Made by a program: the position numbers and the translations under genes. The notes beneath the pieces are model-generated. The model had not been told where the DNA came from and searched no databases. It worked only from the letters and a program-made list of their open reading frames with translations. Source: Modestobacter sp. (GTDB lineage: Bacteria > Actinomycetota > Actinomycetes > Mycobacteriales > Geodermatophilaceae). From it: 6,276 nucleotides of DNA. The stretch spans positions 1 through 6,276 of the forward strand of contig JAOPWG010000053.1 of NCBI GenBank assembly GCA_025965775.1. Reading direction: 5' to 3'. Within the stretch, counting starts at the first letter, position 1. Each line of letters starts with the position of its first letter. Positions 1 to 5,331 of this stretch are shown piece after piece.

Positions 1-296
1 AGTTCACCGGGCGGCAGAACGTGGTCACCGTCGCGGTGCACGCACCACCGGTCACCACGCCGGGCACGGAGCTGTCCACGGACAGCCCTCCCGGCGCGAC
101 ACTGCGCTCCTTCTTCCCGCCCGAGGCTGTGATCCGCCCCGGCGATGCGGTCCGCGTCGCCGTCAAGGGCGAGAGGGCCCACGTCTTCGACGCCGTCACC
201 GGCCGCGCGCTCTGGCACCCCCAGGACGGTTCCGACGGGAAGCCGGAAGAACACTCCGGCGACCTGCCGGCAACCGGCGGCGACGCAGCCCGGTGA
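1..296 (+). CDS. ABC transporter ATP-binding protein, C-terminal TOBE region (5' partial)
   Basis: This is the last ~97 residues of a protein that begins before the window; the reading frame is open from base 3 to the TGA at 294-296. The start FTGRQNVVTVAV and the later block RPGDAVRVAVKGERAHVFDAVTGRAL resemble the C-terminal TOBE barrel of MalK/UgpC-type importer ATPases, where a 'HxFDxxTGxxL' strand is typical near the end. In that family the ATPase sits on the cytoplasmic face and powers uptake of sugars or similar solutes, and the TOBE part has regulatory or substrate-linked roles. The Walker A, signature and Walker B motifs would lie upstream and cannot be seen. The last ~20 residues are hydrophilic and probably disordered. 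A hairpin 26 bases after the stop suggests this is the last gene of its operon. The transported substrate cannot be inferred. Confidence 0.75.
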   Translation, partial: FTGRQNVVTVAVHAPPVTTPGTELSTDSPPGATLRSFFPPEAVIRPGDAVRVAVKGERAHVFDAVTGRALWHPQDGSDGKPEEHSGDLPATGGDAAR

Positions 297-321
297 CCCA
301 GGCGCCGAGACCACAGAACCC

Positions 322-340
322 CCACGGTCGGCGACCGTGG
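322..340 (+). terminator. Hairpin after the ABC ATPase gene
   Basis: CCACGGTC and GACCGTGG form a perfect 8-bp stem around the 3-base loop GGC, 26 bases after the TGA at 294-296. There is no T-run, which is usual for GC-rich actinobacterial hairpin terminators. Termination is inferred from position and shape. Confidence 0.5.
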
Positions 341-350
341 CCGAGGTCGT

Positions 351-377
351 GGCGCTCGAGGCGCTCGAGGCGCTCGG
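351..377. repeat. Three tandem 9-bp units
   Basis: The unit GGCGCTCGA occurs at 351-359 and 360-368, and again at 369-377 with the last base changed to G. It lies between the ABC ATPase hairpin and the ester-cyclase remnant. No function is evident; replication slippage is the simplest origin. Confidence 0.6.
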
Positions 378-457
378 TGGATCTGTACGAGCTGTGTGGC
401 CCCGAGGACCGTTGGACGCCTGAGCAACTCCGGGTGCGCCACCGAAGGAGAAGGGCG

Positions 458-884
458 ATGGCCGACAAGACGACTCGTGCAGTCATGGACGAGTACCTGC
501 AAGCCCTGCTCGACGGTTCGGACTTCGGGAGGGTCTTTGCGCCCGACGTCGTCTGGACGACATGGAGACAGGCGAGGAGGTCCCTGGTCGCGACGCGGTA
601 GTGACCTCATCCTGGCAGTCCACGGGCAGGCCTGTGATGCCGAGCCCCAGCTGGTCAACCTGCTGACGGGCGATGCCACCGCCATGCTGGAGGCCGTCTT
701 CATCGGCACGCACGTGGGCGACTTCGCGGGCTTGTCGGCCACAGGCCTGCAGGTCCGCATGCCGTACTCCATGGCCTACGACGTCGTCGAGGGCGCGATC
801 ACTGCCCTGCGGGCGTACTTCCCGATGACCGCGCCGAGGTCTCAGCTCGCTGAGGCGAGCCGTTCCGTCAGCGCGCCGGCGTAG
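458..884 (+). pseudogene. SnoaL-like / ester-cyclase-family protein, broken by two frameshifts
   Basis: The ATG at 458 follows a strong ribosome-binding site, GAAGGAG (444-450), with a 7-base spacer. The first frame gives MADKTTRAVMDEYLQALLDG then SDFGRVFAPDVVWTT. The reading continues in a second frame from 562 (METGEEVPGRDAVVT) and in a third from 606 (LILAVHGQ...) to the TAG at 882-884. One missing base near 560 and one near 605 explain both jumps. The restored protein is about 142 residues, normal for the SnoaL/NTF2-like fold. Its second half, with FIGTHVGDFAGLSATG, VRMPYSMAYDVVEGAITALR and AYFPM, is typical of the ester-cyclase/SnoaL branch, whose members are small barrel enzymes or binding proteins of varied substrate. 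As written, translation stops at 599-601 after 47 residues. Conserved codons and the intact ribosome site suggest recent loss; sequencing error is the alternative. Confidence 0.82.
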
Positions 885-906
885 CAGGCGCCGGTACCTC
901 AGAAAA

Positions 907-924
907 CCGGGAGGCGGGTCCCGG
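907..924 (+). terminator. Hairpin after the ester-cyclase remnant
   Basis: CCGGGA and TCCCGG form a perfect 6-bp stem around the loop GGCGGG, 22 bases after the TAG at 882-884. It may be the old terminator of that gene. The stem is short and there is no T-run, so the call is tentative. Confidence 0.3.
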
Positions 925-948
925 CGTCAGCCGCGACCGAGGTGAGTC

Positions 949-1098
949 CTACGACAGCGAGTGGTGTGTATCTGCGAAGTTCACGCCGGCGGAGGAGATG
1001 TCGTACGGCTGCTGCGCCGTCCCCGGGGACCGGGTCGGGCAGGTCGACGACGTCGAGGACCTCGGGCCGCCGAAGCGGGTGATCTGCACGGGTCGCAT
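949..1098 (-). pseudogene. N-terminal remnant of an MDR quinone-oxidoreductase-type protein
   Basis: Read on the minus strand from the ATG at 1098, the peptide starts MRPVQITRFGGP. After a one-base shift near 1064 it continues EVLDVVDLPDPVPGDG, and after another near 1016 QQPYDISSAGVNFADTHHS, before a TAG at 949-951. This order (MxxxxITRFGGPEVL, LPDPxPG, then SAGVNFADTH) is the start of zinc-independent quinone oxidoreductases and related NAD(P)H-dependent MDR proteins. Such proteins are about 320 residues; only about 50 are left, and the nucleotide-binding domain is absent. I could not find the rest between 949 and 884, so this is a 3'-truncated, frameshifted relic. No clear ribosome-binding site precedes the ATG. 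The relic faces the ester-cyclase remnant, so two dead genes converge here. Confidence 0.75.
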
Positions 1099-1224
1099 GC
1101 CCGTGAGGCTAGGGCCTGCCCCGGAGGCGCCCGGCTCGGGCCAGATGGCGTCGGGCCATCAACAGAGCGGGGAAGTGGCAGCGTGTGAGCGAGCGTGGGC
1201 CTGGTCGGGCAGTGCGTAGCGGGG

Positions 1225-1354
1225 ATGGTTACGCGCTGGCGGCCGACCGGCTCGACACCCACCGCTTCGGTCCGACGAGGTGCCCGGGCCGACGACCTGT
1301 TCGACGGGCACGGTCGGCTCGGGTCCGCCCGAGGTCGCGGTCCTCCGGAAGGGA
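1225..1354 (+). pseudogene. Possible C-terminal remnant of an MDR alcohol dehydrogenase
   Basis: No single frame is long, but joining plus-strand frames gives an ordered series: MVT at 1225-1233, then ALAADRLDTHRFG at 1233-1271, DEVPG, ADDLFDGHG, and finally EVAVLRKG at 1331-1354. Medium-chain dehydrogenases end in the same order: a short helix, 'GRLxTHRF', 'xDEVxxAYDLF', then a final strand like 'ALKVVL'. The intact dehydrogenase at 4042-5091 shows the same plan (ASGRIPAEKMGTHHF, DQMDEAYDTF, ALKTVI). At least three indels are needed, so chance matching must be considered, and no start or catalytic part is present. I infer an old relic on the opposite strand to the quinone-oxidoreductase remnant, so the two are not halves of one gene in their present layout. 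Confidence 0.4.
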
Positions 1355-1366
1355 ACGCGACCTCGG
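1329..1366 (+). terminator. Perfect 11-bp inverted repeat, possible terminator
   Basis: CCGAGGTCGCG (1329-1339) pairs fully with CGCGACCTCGG (1356-1366) across a 16-base loop that can itself form CCT/AGG pairs. It overlaps the end of the possible MDR remnant, where a terminator of that gene would be expected. It could equally be a protein-binding site upstream of the YdcF gene. Confidence 0.45.
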
Positions 1367-1476
1367 CAGGGGCAGGGCCGGCTGACGGGCCGTCCCCGCA
1401 GGGGTGTCCGATTCAAGGACGGGCGCTTCTTCGCCAGTCTGCCGGCCACTGACGCCCTTTCCCTGGCAACACTGAG
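1367..1476. other. Upstream region of the YdcF gene
   Basis: No gene is visible. Two small hairpins sit next to each other: CCCC-GCA-GGGG at 1394-1404, and GTCC-GATTCAA-GGAC at 1406-1420. The second has a 7-base loop like a tRNA T-arm, but no acceptor, D or anticodon arms surround it. I see no clear -35/-10 pair and no convincing ribosome-binding site for the GTG at 1477. Confidence 0.4.
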
Positions 1477-2166
1477 GTGGTGAGGGCACAACGACGCCGC
1501 ATCCGCGCGTCCGGCGTCCGGTGGTGGCCGGCGCTGGGCGCGGTCCCGATCGGCGTGCGGATCGCCGGCCTCCTGTTGCGCACCACCCTGAGCAGCCGGA
1601 GTGCGCCTCGGCCGGGTCCCGGAGCTGTCGTCGTCCTGGGGTGGGGGTTCGAGGGCGACGCCGTCCCGCGTGTCCTGGCCGGCCGGCTCGATCGTGCGGC
1701 GGCCATCTATCGCGCCGGGAGTGCCGCCGGGCAGCCGCCGTTGCTGGTCCTCTCCGGTGGCGCCGCACCGAACGGCGGCCGGACCGAGGCCGCGGCCATG
1801 GCCGCCTACCTGAGTGGACTCGGGATGCCCGCACTCGATCTCGTGCTGGAGGACCGGTCGACCGCGACGCAAGAGAACTTGCGGTACAGCGCCGCGCTGC
1901 TGGCCGATCGGGCGGTGGCTCCACCGGTCGTCGTCGTCACCAGCGACTTCCACGTCTGGCGGACCGCTGCACTGGCCCGCCGCCTGGGACTGGAGGTCCA
2001 GGTGGTGGGGGTGGCCACCGCGGCCTCCCTGCGGATCCCCGCCGTGCTGCGGGAACTGCGCCTCCTGCTGGGGCAGCACGGTTGGAGCACCGCAGCCGGC
2101 TGCGTGGCACTGACCGCCGCGCTGCTATGCAGACCGCAGCGGGCGCCCACCAGGCGGACGCAGTAG
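1477..2166 (+). CDS. YdcF family (DUF218) protein
   Basis: The 229-residue product matches the YdcF/SanA/ElyC family over about residues 50-198. Seen in order are VVVLGWGFEGDAVPRVLAGR (51-70), where the family has its VxLGxG strand, LVLSGG (90-95), GRTEAAAMAAYL (101-112), EDRSTATQENLRYS (125-138) and VVVVTSDFHVWRTAALARRL (151-170). These form the conserved Rossmann-like pocket. The E-x-x-S-x-x-T-x-E-N and TSDFHxxR signatures are the strongest evidence. Residues ~17-34 are hydrophobic and may anchor the protein in the membrane; 205-217 are also hydrophobic. Family members are linked to envelope integrity, but the reaction is generally unknown. The GTG at 1477 was chosen because an in-frame TGA lies at 1450-1452; the adjacent GTG at 1480 is equally possible. 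The gene stands alone, converging on the NlpC/P60 gene. The last codons overlap a P450 scrap on the other strand. Confidence 0.88.
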   Translation: MVRAQRRRIRASGVRWWPALGAVPIGVRIAGLLLRTTLSSRSAPRPGPGAVVVLGWGFEGDAVPRVLAGRLDRAAAIYRAGSAAGQPPLLVLSGGAAPNGGRTEAAAMAAYLSGLGMPALDLVLEDRSTATQENLRYSAALLADRAVAPPVVVVTSDFHVWRTAALARRLGLEVQVVGVATAASLRIPAVLRELRLLLGQHGWSTAAGCVALTAALLCRPQRAPTRRTQ

Positions 2167-2300
2167 CCGGCCGGCCTCGCGGTGCAGGTCCAGTCGTCGG
2201 CGGCCGGATGGTGGCCGTGGTCGCGATTGGCGGACGCCGGGGCGACGAGCGTTACTTCGCCGGGCGGGATGGTGGTGCCGCTGACATCCACCGACCTCTC
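2161..2300 (-). pseudogene. Cytochrome P450 fragment
   Basis: Read on the minus strand from about 2300, one frame gives RSVDVSGTTIPPGEVTLVAP followed by ASANRDHGHHPAAD. After a one-base shift near 2195 the next frame gives LDLHREAGRLL. Bacterial P450s carry exactly this order before the heme loop: a strand 'DVEVxGxxIPAGxxV', then 'ANRDPxxFPDPDRLDLxR'. The following FGxGxHxCxG heme-cysteine loop is missing, as is the I-helix upstream, so only about 45 of roughly 400 residues remain and it cannot be functional. It ends inside the last codons of the YdcF gene, and the strong hairpin at 2310-2341 interrupts the upstream side. A transfer- or deletion-derived relic is inferred. The motif match is good but short. 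Confidence 0.6.
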
Positions 2301-2309
2301 GCGCGGGTC

Positions 2310-2341
2310 GGCGGCGGTCGCTCAGGGCGGCGACCGCCGCC
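2310..2341 (+). terminator. 12-bp hairpin, probable terminator of the YdcF gene
   Basis: GGCGGCGGTCGC (2310-2321) pairs perfectly with GCGACCGCCGCC (2330-2341) around the loop TCAGGGCG. It lies about 145 bases after the YdcF stop, in a convergent gap, and could stop transcripts from either side. No T-run follows. Confidence 0.5.
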
Positions 2342-2379
2342 TCCGTCACCCCGCATCGGTCGAATGCACCGGGACGTGC

Positions 2380-2413
2380 CGGTGCCCCGGCCGCCGCAGC
2401 GACCGGGGCACCG
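2380..2413 (-). terminator. 11-bp hairpin, terminator of the NlpC/P60 gene
   Basis: CGGTGCCCCGG (2380-2390) pairs perfectly with CCGGGGCACCG (2403-2413) around a 12-base loop. On the minus strand it begins 12 bases after the NlpC/P60 stop codon, ideal spacing for a terminator. With the 2310-2341 hairpin it separates the two convergent genes. Confidence 0.7.
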
Positions 2414-2425
2414 ACGAGAAGTGCG

Positions 2426-2929
2426 TCAGGCGACGCGACGGGCGGAGGAGAAGGTCATGTAGTCGATGTTCGTCACCTTGACGACGTCGCCGGCGGTGGG
2501 CGCGTGGACCACCTGGTTGTTCCCGACGTAGATGCCGACGTGGCCCCCGTTGTAGAAGAACACCAGGTCACCGGGTACCAGGTTCGCCCGCGCCACCGGC
2601 GCGCCGGTGTTGGCCTGGGCGCCCGTCGTGCGCGGCAGGGCGATCCCGGCCGCGTGGTAGGCGAACGAGGTCAGGCCCGAGCAGTCGAACGAGTTCGGGC
2701 CGGCAGCGCCCCACGCGTAGGGCTTGCCACGCTGGGCCATGGCGGTGTTCACGGCGGTCTGCGCCGCTGCCGTGGCCGCCGGGGCGACGGCCGCAGGGGC
2801 CACCGGCGCGGTACTGGCCTGCGCCACAGCCGGAGTCAGGACGATGCCGGCACCGGCCAGGAGCGCGAACGCCCCGCGCTGCAGCCGGCGGGTGGAACGG
2901 TGCGAAAGGGACGTGCGGACGGTCGCCAT
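2426..2929 (-). CDS. Secreted NlpC/P60 family cell-wall hydrolase
   Basis: The 167-residue product starts with a basic stretch (RTSLSHRSTRRLQR), a hydrophobic core (AFALLAGAGIVLTPAVA) and an AQA-S site at about 38/39, a typical Sec signal peptide. An Ala/Pro/Thr-rich linker (~39-57) leads to one NlpC/P60 domain (~58-167). Visible hallmarks are GKPYAWGAAGPNSFDCSGLT with the nucleophile Cys83, PGDLVFFYNGGHVGIYVGNN with catalytic His130, and VVHAP with His142 as the likely third residue. The family cleaves peptide cross-links of peptidoglycan, usually at D-Glu-meso-DAP bonds. There is no SH3, LysM or coiled-coil domain, so this is a minimal enzyme. The ATG at 2929 follows AGGAGA (2941-2946) at a rather long 11-base spacing. 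A c-di-AMP riboswitch and promoter lie directly upstream, and a hairpin follows the stop, so the gene is probably monocistronic and controlled by c-di-AMP. Confidence 0.93.
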   Translation of the reverse strand: MATVRTSLSHRSTRRLQRGAFALLAGAGIVLTPAVAQASTAPVAPAAVAPAATAAAQTAVNTAMAQRGKPYAWGAAGPNSFDCSGLTSFAYHAAGIALPRTTGAQANTGAPVARANLVPGDLVFFYNGGHVGIYVGNNQVVHAPTAGDVVKVTNIDYMTFSSARRVA

Positions 2930-2956
2930 GGACGGCGGGTTCTCCTGTTCTCCATA

Positions 2957-3106
2957 GACCGCCTACCGGGTTAGCTGACGGGTTCGGGCGGGGAACTCGC
3001 CCGGCGGCCCTCGTCCTTGCACGGACGAGGGCGCGCTTCACCCCAGGACTGCGGTGGGTCCCCGGTCTGGGTGGTCGCGATGTGCGAGGCACCCGGTTCG
3101 GCGGCG
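2957..3106 (-). promoter_or_regulatory. c-di-AMP riboswitch (ydaO/yuaA type)
   Basis: On the minus strand the 5' end CCGCCGAACCGGGTGCC (3104-3088) is followed by GGGGACCCA (3063-3055), TGGGGTGAA (3045-3037), a variable 10-bp hairpin GCCCTCGTCC/GGACGAGGGC (3032-3007), then CCCGAACCCGTCAGCTAACC and GGTAGGCGG (2988-2959). These blocks and their order are the known ydaO signature. P1 forms between CCGCC (3104-3100) and GGCGG (2963-2959). The class binds cyclic di-AMP and usually lowers expression; in actinobacteria it commonly precedes resuscitation factors and wall hydrolases, matching the NlpC/P60 gene whose start is 27 bases further on. No T-rich terminator follows, so control of translation, or a GC-rich attenuator, is inferred. 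Confidence 0.93.
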
Positions 3107-3162
3107 TCCGGTGGAGGTGTCACCACGGGTCGGCGACGTGTGGCCTCACTCGGACCAGACCG

Positions 3163-3191
3163 ACGGTATGCGGGGGTTTGAAGCCTTGCAA
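3163..3191 (-). promoter_or_regulatory. Probable promoter of the riboswitch-NlpC/P60 transcript
   Basis: On the minus strand TTGCAA (3191-3186) and TACCGT (3168-3163) are separated by 17 bases, close to the sigma-70/HrdB pattern. A start near 3156 would give a leader of about 225 bases including the whole riboswitch. The -10 box is imperfect, so this rests partly on position. Confidence 0.45.
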
Positions 3192-4041
3192 AAGTCGGGC
3201 GAGGCCCCTCGTCGTCTAAAAAAGGGAGGTTTGACGCCGGTGCGAAGCCGACTCGCCGTCCGTGACCTGTACACATGGCGGTGACGCTCCCGACACGCCC
3301 GGCTACAGCTAGCGAGCAACAGGACAGATCACCTGTCACACGGCGCCTGCGTGTCGCGACGCAGAGTGTTCGATTATCACGAGGAGTCACGTCCCGATTG
3401 CGGACGGTGCGAGCCTCAGGCACGTTGTGGCCCGGAGGAGGCCGAGCGGGCGGGGGGCTAGCGGCAGCGCCACGCGAACGATCGCTGTTCGCCACAAGTC
3501 ATCGAGGGCGGCCGGGGGGCGCGCCCGCCGAACGCCCAGCCGGGGACCGCGCCGCCCGCGCCGGTGTCCGGTGATGTCGGGTGAGTGCCGGGGCGGGAGT
3601 CGTTAGCACCGTGATCGGTCGGCAACTGGGGGCGGGAGCTGGTCGCCGCGCTGGGCGAGGAGCTGGTGCGGCGGCCGGGGGACCGGTGGTGCGAGGCGTG
3701 GCAGGGCGGAACCGATGCCGGTCCGCGGGGGCCGCATGCGAATCAGCGGGAGGAGCAGCGGGGGGCAGCTCCCACCCTCTGTGTCCCAGGGCCACTTACA
3801 AGCCCACGCCCACTCCGAGTCGGCCACCGTCATGTGGGGTCGTCCCACCGGGGCGTGTCCCCGGCCGGGGCCGTGTCCCGCTCCTGAGACAGATCGGCCA
3901 CTCAGCTCGAGGACGCGCGGGGATCGTCCCAAATCGAGACACCCGCCGGACCCCGCACTGCCTAGCGTCACGAGGTACTGCCCAACGAGGGGACGCGCGG
4001 CGACCACTCGTCCGCCCCCGATCACGCCAGCGGAGGTTCCG
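3192..4041. other. Long gap without a convincing gene
   Basis: About 850 bases contain open frames of biased composition but no recognisable domain. Visible structures are a CGAG-GCCC-CTCG hairpin just upstream of the NlpC promoter (3201-3212), GACAG-ATCAC-CTGTC (3323-3337), CTGCGT-GTCGCG-ACGCAG (3347-3364), a 12-bp palindrome CCCCGGCCGGGG (3859-3870), and GGGA-TCG-TCCC (3920-3930). The 10-mer GGACGCGCGG occurs at 3911-3920 and 3991-4000, exactly 80 bases apart, just before the alcohol dehydrogenase gene. A short coding-like run lies at about 3621-3710. The last ~150 bases must hold the dehydrogenase promoter, but I cannot point to a clear -35/-10 pair. Confidence 0.5.
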
Positions 4042-5091
4042 ATGAGGGCGCTCGTCTACCACGGCCCGGGACAGAAGGCATGGGAGGAGGTCCCGGACGC
4101 ACGACTCCAGGAGCCCACCGACGTCGTCGTACAGGTGGACACCACCACCATCTGCGGCACCGACCTACACATCCTCGCCGGCGACGTCCCGGCGGTGACG
4201 GAGGGCCGCATCCTCGGGCACGAGGCCGTCGGGACCGTCACCGACGTAGGGGACGCCGTCCGAGGCTTCTCGGTCGGTGACCGCGTCCTGGTACCGGCTG
4301 TGACGAAGTGCGGCCGGTGTGAGTACTGCCAGCGGGGCATGCCGTCGCACTGCCAGACGGTGGGTGGGATCGGCTGGATCTTCGGGCACCTCATCGACGG
4401 CACCCAGGCCGAGCTGGTGCGCGTGCCCTATGCGGACACGTCCCTGTACCTGGTGCCGGACTCGGTCACCAACGACCAGGCGATCTTCCTGGCCGACTCG
4501 CTCCCCACCGGGTACGAGGTGGGTGTGCTGGCCGGCGGGGTGCGCCCCGGGCACACGGTCGCCGTCGTCGGCGCCGGCGCCGTGGGCCTGTCCGCGATCC
4601 TGACGACCGGTCTGTGGGGAGCCTCTCGCGTCATCGCGATCGACTCGAACAAGTTCCGGCTGGAGAAGGCGATCGAGTTCGGCGCAACCGATGCGGTGGA
4701 GGTCGGGCCCAGCATGGTCGCCGACGTCCTCTCCCTCACCGACGGACTGGGGGTCGACGTCGCGATCGAGGCCGTGGGATATCCGCAGACGCTGCTCACC
4801 GCAGCCTCGCTGGTGCGTCCCGGCGGCACGATCGCGAACATCGGCGTCCACGGTTCACCTGTGGAGCTGCCCATGCAGGACCTATGGATCCAGAACGTGA
4901 CGCTGACGATGGGCCTGGTGGACACCGTCTCCATCCCGACCCTGTTGACCATGGTGGCCAGTGGCCGGATCCCCGCAGAGAAGATGGGGACCCACCACTT
5001 CACGTTCGACCAGATGGACGAGGCCTACGACACGTTCAAGAACGCGGCGGACCATCTCGCGCTCAAGACCGTGATCACCCCGGTCCAGTAG
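4042..5091 (+). CDS. Zinc-dependent alcohol dehydrogenase (MDR superfamily)
   Basis: The ATG at 4042 follows GGAGG (4032-4036) by 5 bases and begins the conserved MRALVYHGPG; the frame is open further upstream, but that part is not family-like. The 349-residue product has normal length. The catalytic zinc ligands are visible as Cys38 (TTTICGTDLHILAGDVP), His60-Glu61 (GHEAVG) and probably Asp152. The structural zinc site is complete: Cys90, Cys93, Cys96 and Cys104. The Rossmann motif VGAGAVG is at 176-182, and Asp201 ending the second strand (VIAIDS) favours NAD(H) over NADP(H). The enzyme should interconvert alcohols and aldehydes or ketones in the cytosol; it resembles bacterial secondary/medium-chain alcohol dehydrogenases with the ICGTDLHIL signature, but the substrate is unknown. 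It appears monocistronic, with a long upstream gap and a strong terminator 10 bases after the stop. Confidence 0.95.
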   Translation: MRALVYHGPGQKAWEEVPDARLQEPTDVVVQVDTTTICGTDLHILAGDVPAVTEGRILGHEAVGTVTDVGDAVRGFSVGDRVLVPAVTKCGRCEYCQRGMPSHCQTVGGIGWIFGHLIDGTQAELVRVPYADTSLYLVPDSVTNDQAIFLADSLPTGYEVGVLAGGVRPGHTVAVVGAGAVGLSAILTTGLWGASRVIAIDSNKFRLEKAIEFGATDAVEVGPSMVADVLSLTDGLGVDVAIEAVGYPQTLLTAASLVRPGGTIANIGVHGSPVELPMQDLWIQNVTLTMGLVDTVSIPTLLTMVASGRIPAEKMGTHHFTFDQMDEAYDTFKNAADHLALKTVITPVQ

Positions 5092-5100
5092 CTCCCGGCC

Positions 5101-5135
5101 ACCGTGGTGGCGGCTCGCGTGGTCGCCACCACGGT
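5101..5135 (+). terminator. 12-bp hairpin terminator of the alcohol dehydrogenase gene
   Basis: ACCGTGGTGGCG (5101-5112) pairs perfectly with CGCCACCACGGT (5124-5135) around an 11-base loop, starting 10 bases after the TAG at 5089-5091. It is one of the strongest stems in the window and lacks a T-run, like the other hairpins here. Confidence 0.8.
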
Positions 5136-5156
5136 CAGCCGACTCGGCTGAGCCGA
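5136..5156. repeat. Two overlapping palindromes
   Basis: CAGCCGA-C-TCGGCTG (5136-5150) overlaps TCGGCT-G-AGCCGA (5144-5156), so the middle arm can pair with either neighbour. They directly abut the terminator hairpin. They may extend termination or bind a dimeric regulator; neither is shown by the sequence. Confidence 0.5.
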
Positions 5157-5331
5157 CGGCCTCCCGAGCACGGCATCCTGGTCGACCGCGGCGAGGCTGC
5201 GCGCCGAGGCCGTGGAGGCGACCAGTGACTCCATCGTCGGCGCGGCTCTGGTCGCCGAGCACGTCGCCGCGTCCCCGATGGGTGGCGCTCATCCGCCCCG
5301 CCACTGATGCGGCGATCGTCTCCCGGGGTGA
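5157..5331. other. Gap with an unassigned coding-like stretch
   Basis: One plus-strand frame is open from the TGA at 5149-5151 to a TGA at 5305-5307 and reads, near its end, LRAEAVEATSDSIVGAALVA then EHVAASPMGGAHPPRH. It has protein-like composition, but no clear start, ribosome-binding site or family match. It may be another scrap or a chance open frame. Nothing else is visible. Confidence 0.3.

Noticed and set aside
293..457. Possible peptide DLYELCGPEDRWTPEQLR upstream of the ester-cyclase start
   Set aside because: It looks somewhat protein-like, but the ATG at 458 has a strong ribosome-binding site and the upstream part is Arg-rich and repeat-derived.
1406..1420. GTCC-GATTCAA-GGAC looks like a tRNA T-arm
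   Set aside because: The loop phase is wrong for TTCRA and no acceptor, D or anticodon arms flank it.
1159..2079. Long minus-strand open frame (306 codons) antisense to the YdcF gene
   Set aside because: It is Arg/Pro/Gly-rich with no domain, and overlaps a well-supported plus-strand gene; it is a GC-bias shadow.
3207..3232. A-run TCTAAAAAAGGG as a T-tract terminator on the minus strand
   Set aside because: On the minus strand the T-run comes before, not after, the nearby CGAG/CTCG hairpin, and no gene lies upstream to terminate.
3715..4041. Upstream in-frame extension of the alcohol dehydrogenase
   Set aside because: The added ~109 residues are not family-like, and the ATG at 4042 has a strong GGAGG site and the conserved N-terminus.
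3581..4045. Plus-strand frame of 154 codons in the long gap
   Set aside because: Gly/Ala/Arg-rich composition, no domain, and it runs into the start of the alcohol dehydrogenase in another frame.
4165..4851. Minus-strand open frame antisense to the alcohol dehydrogenase
   Set aside because: It mirrors the codon bias of the real gene and has no recognisable motif.
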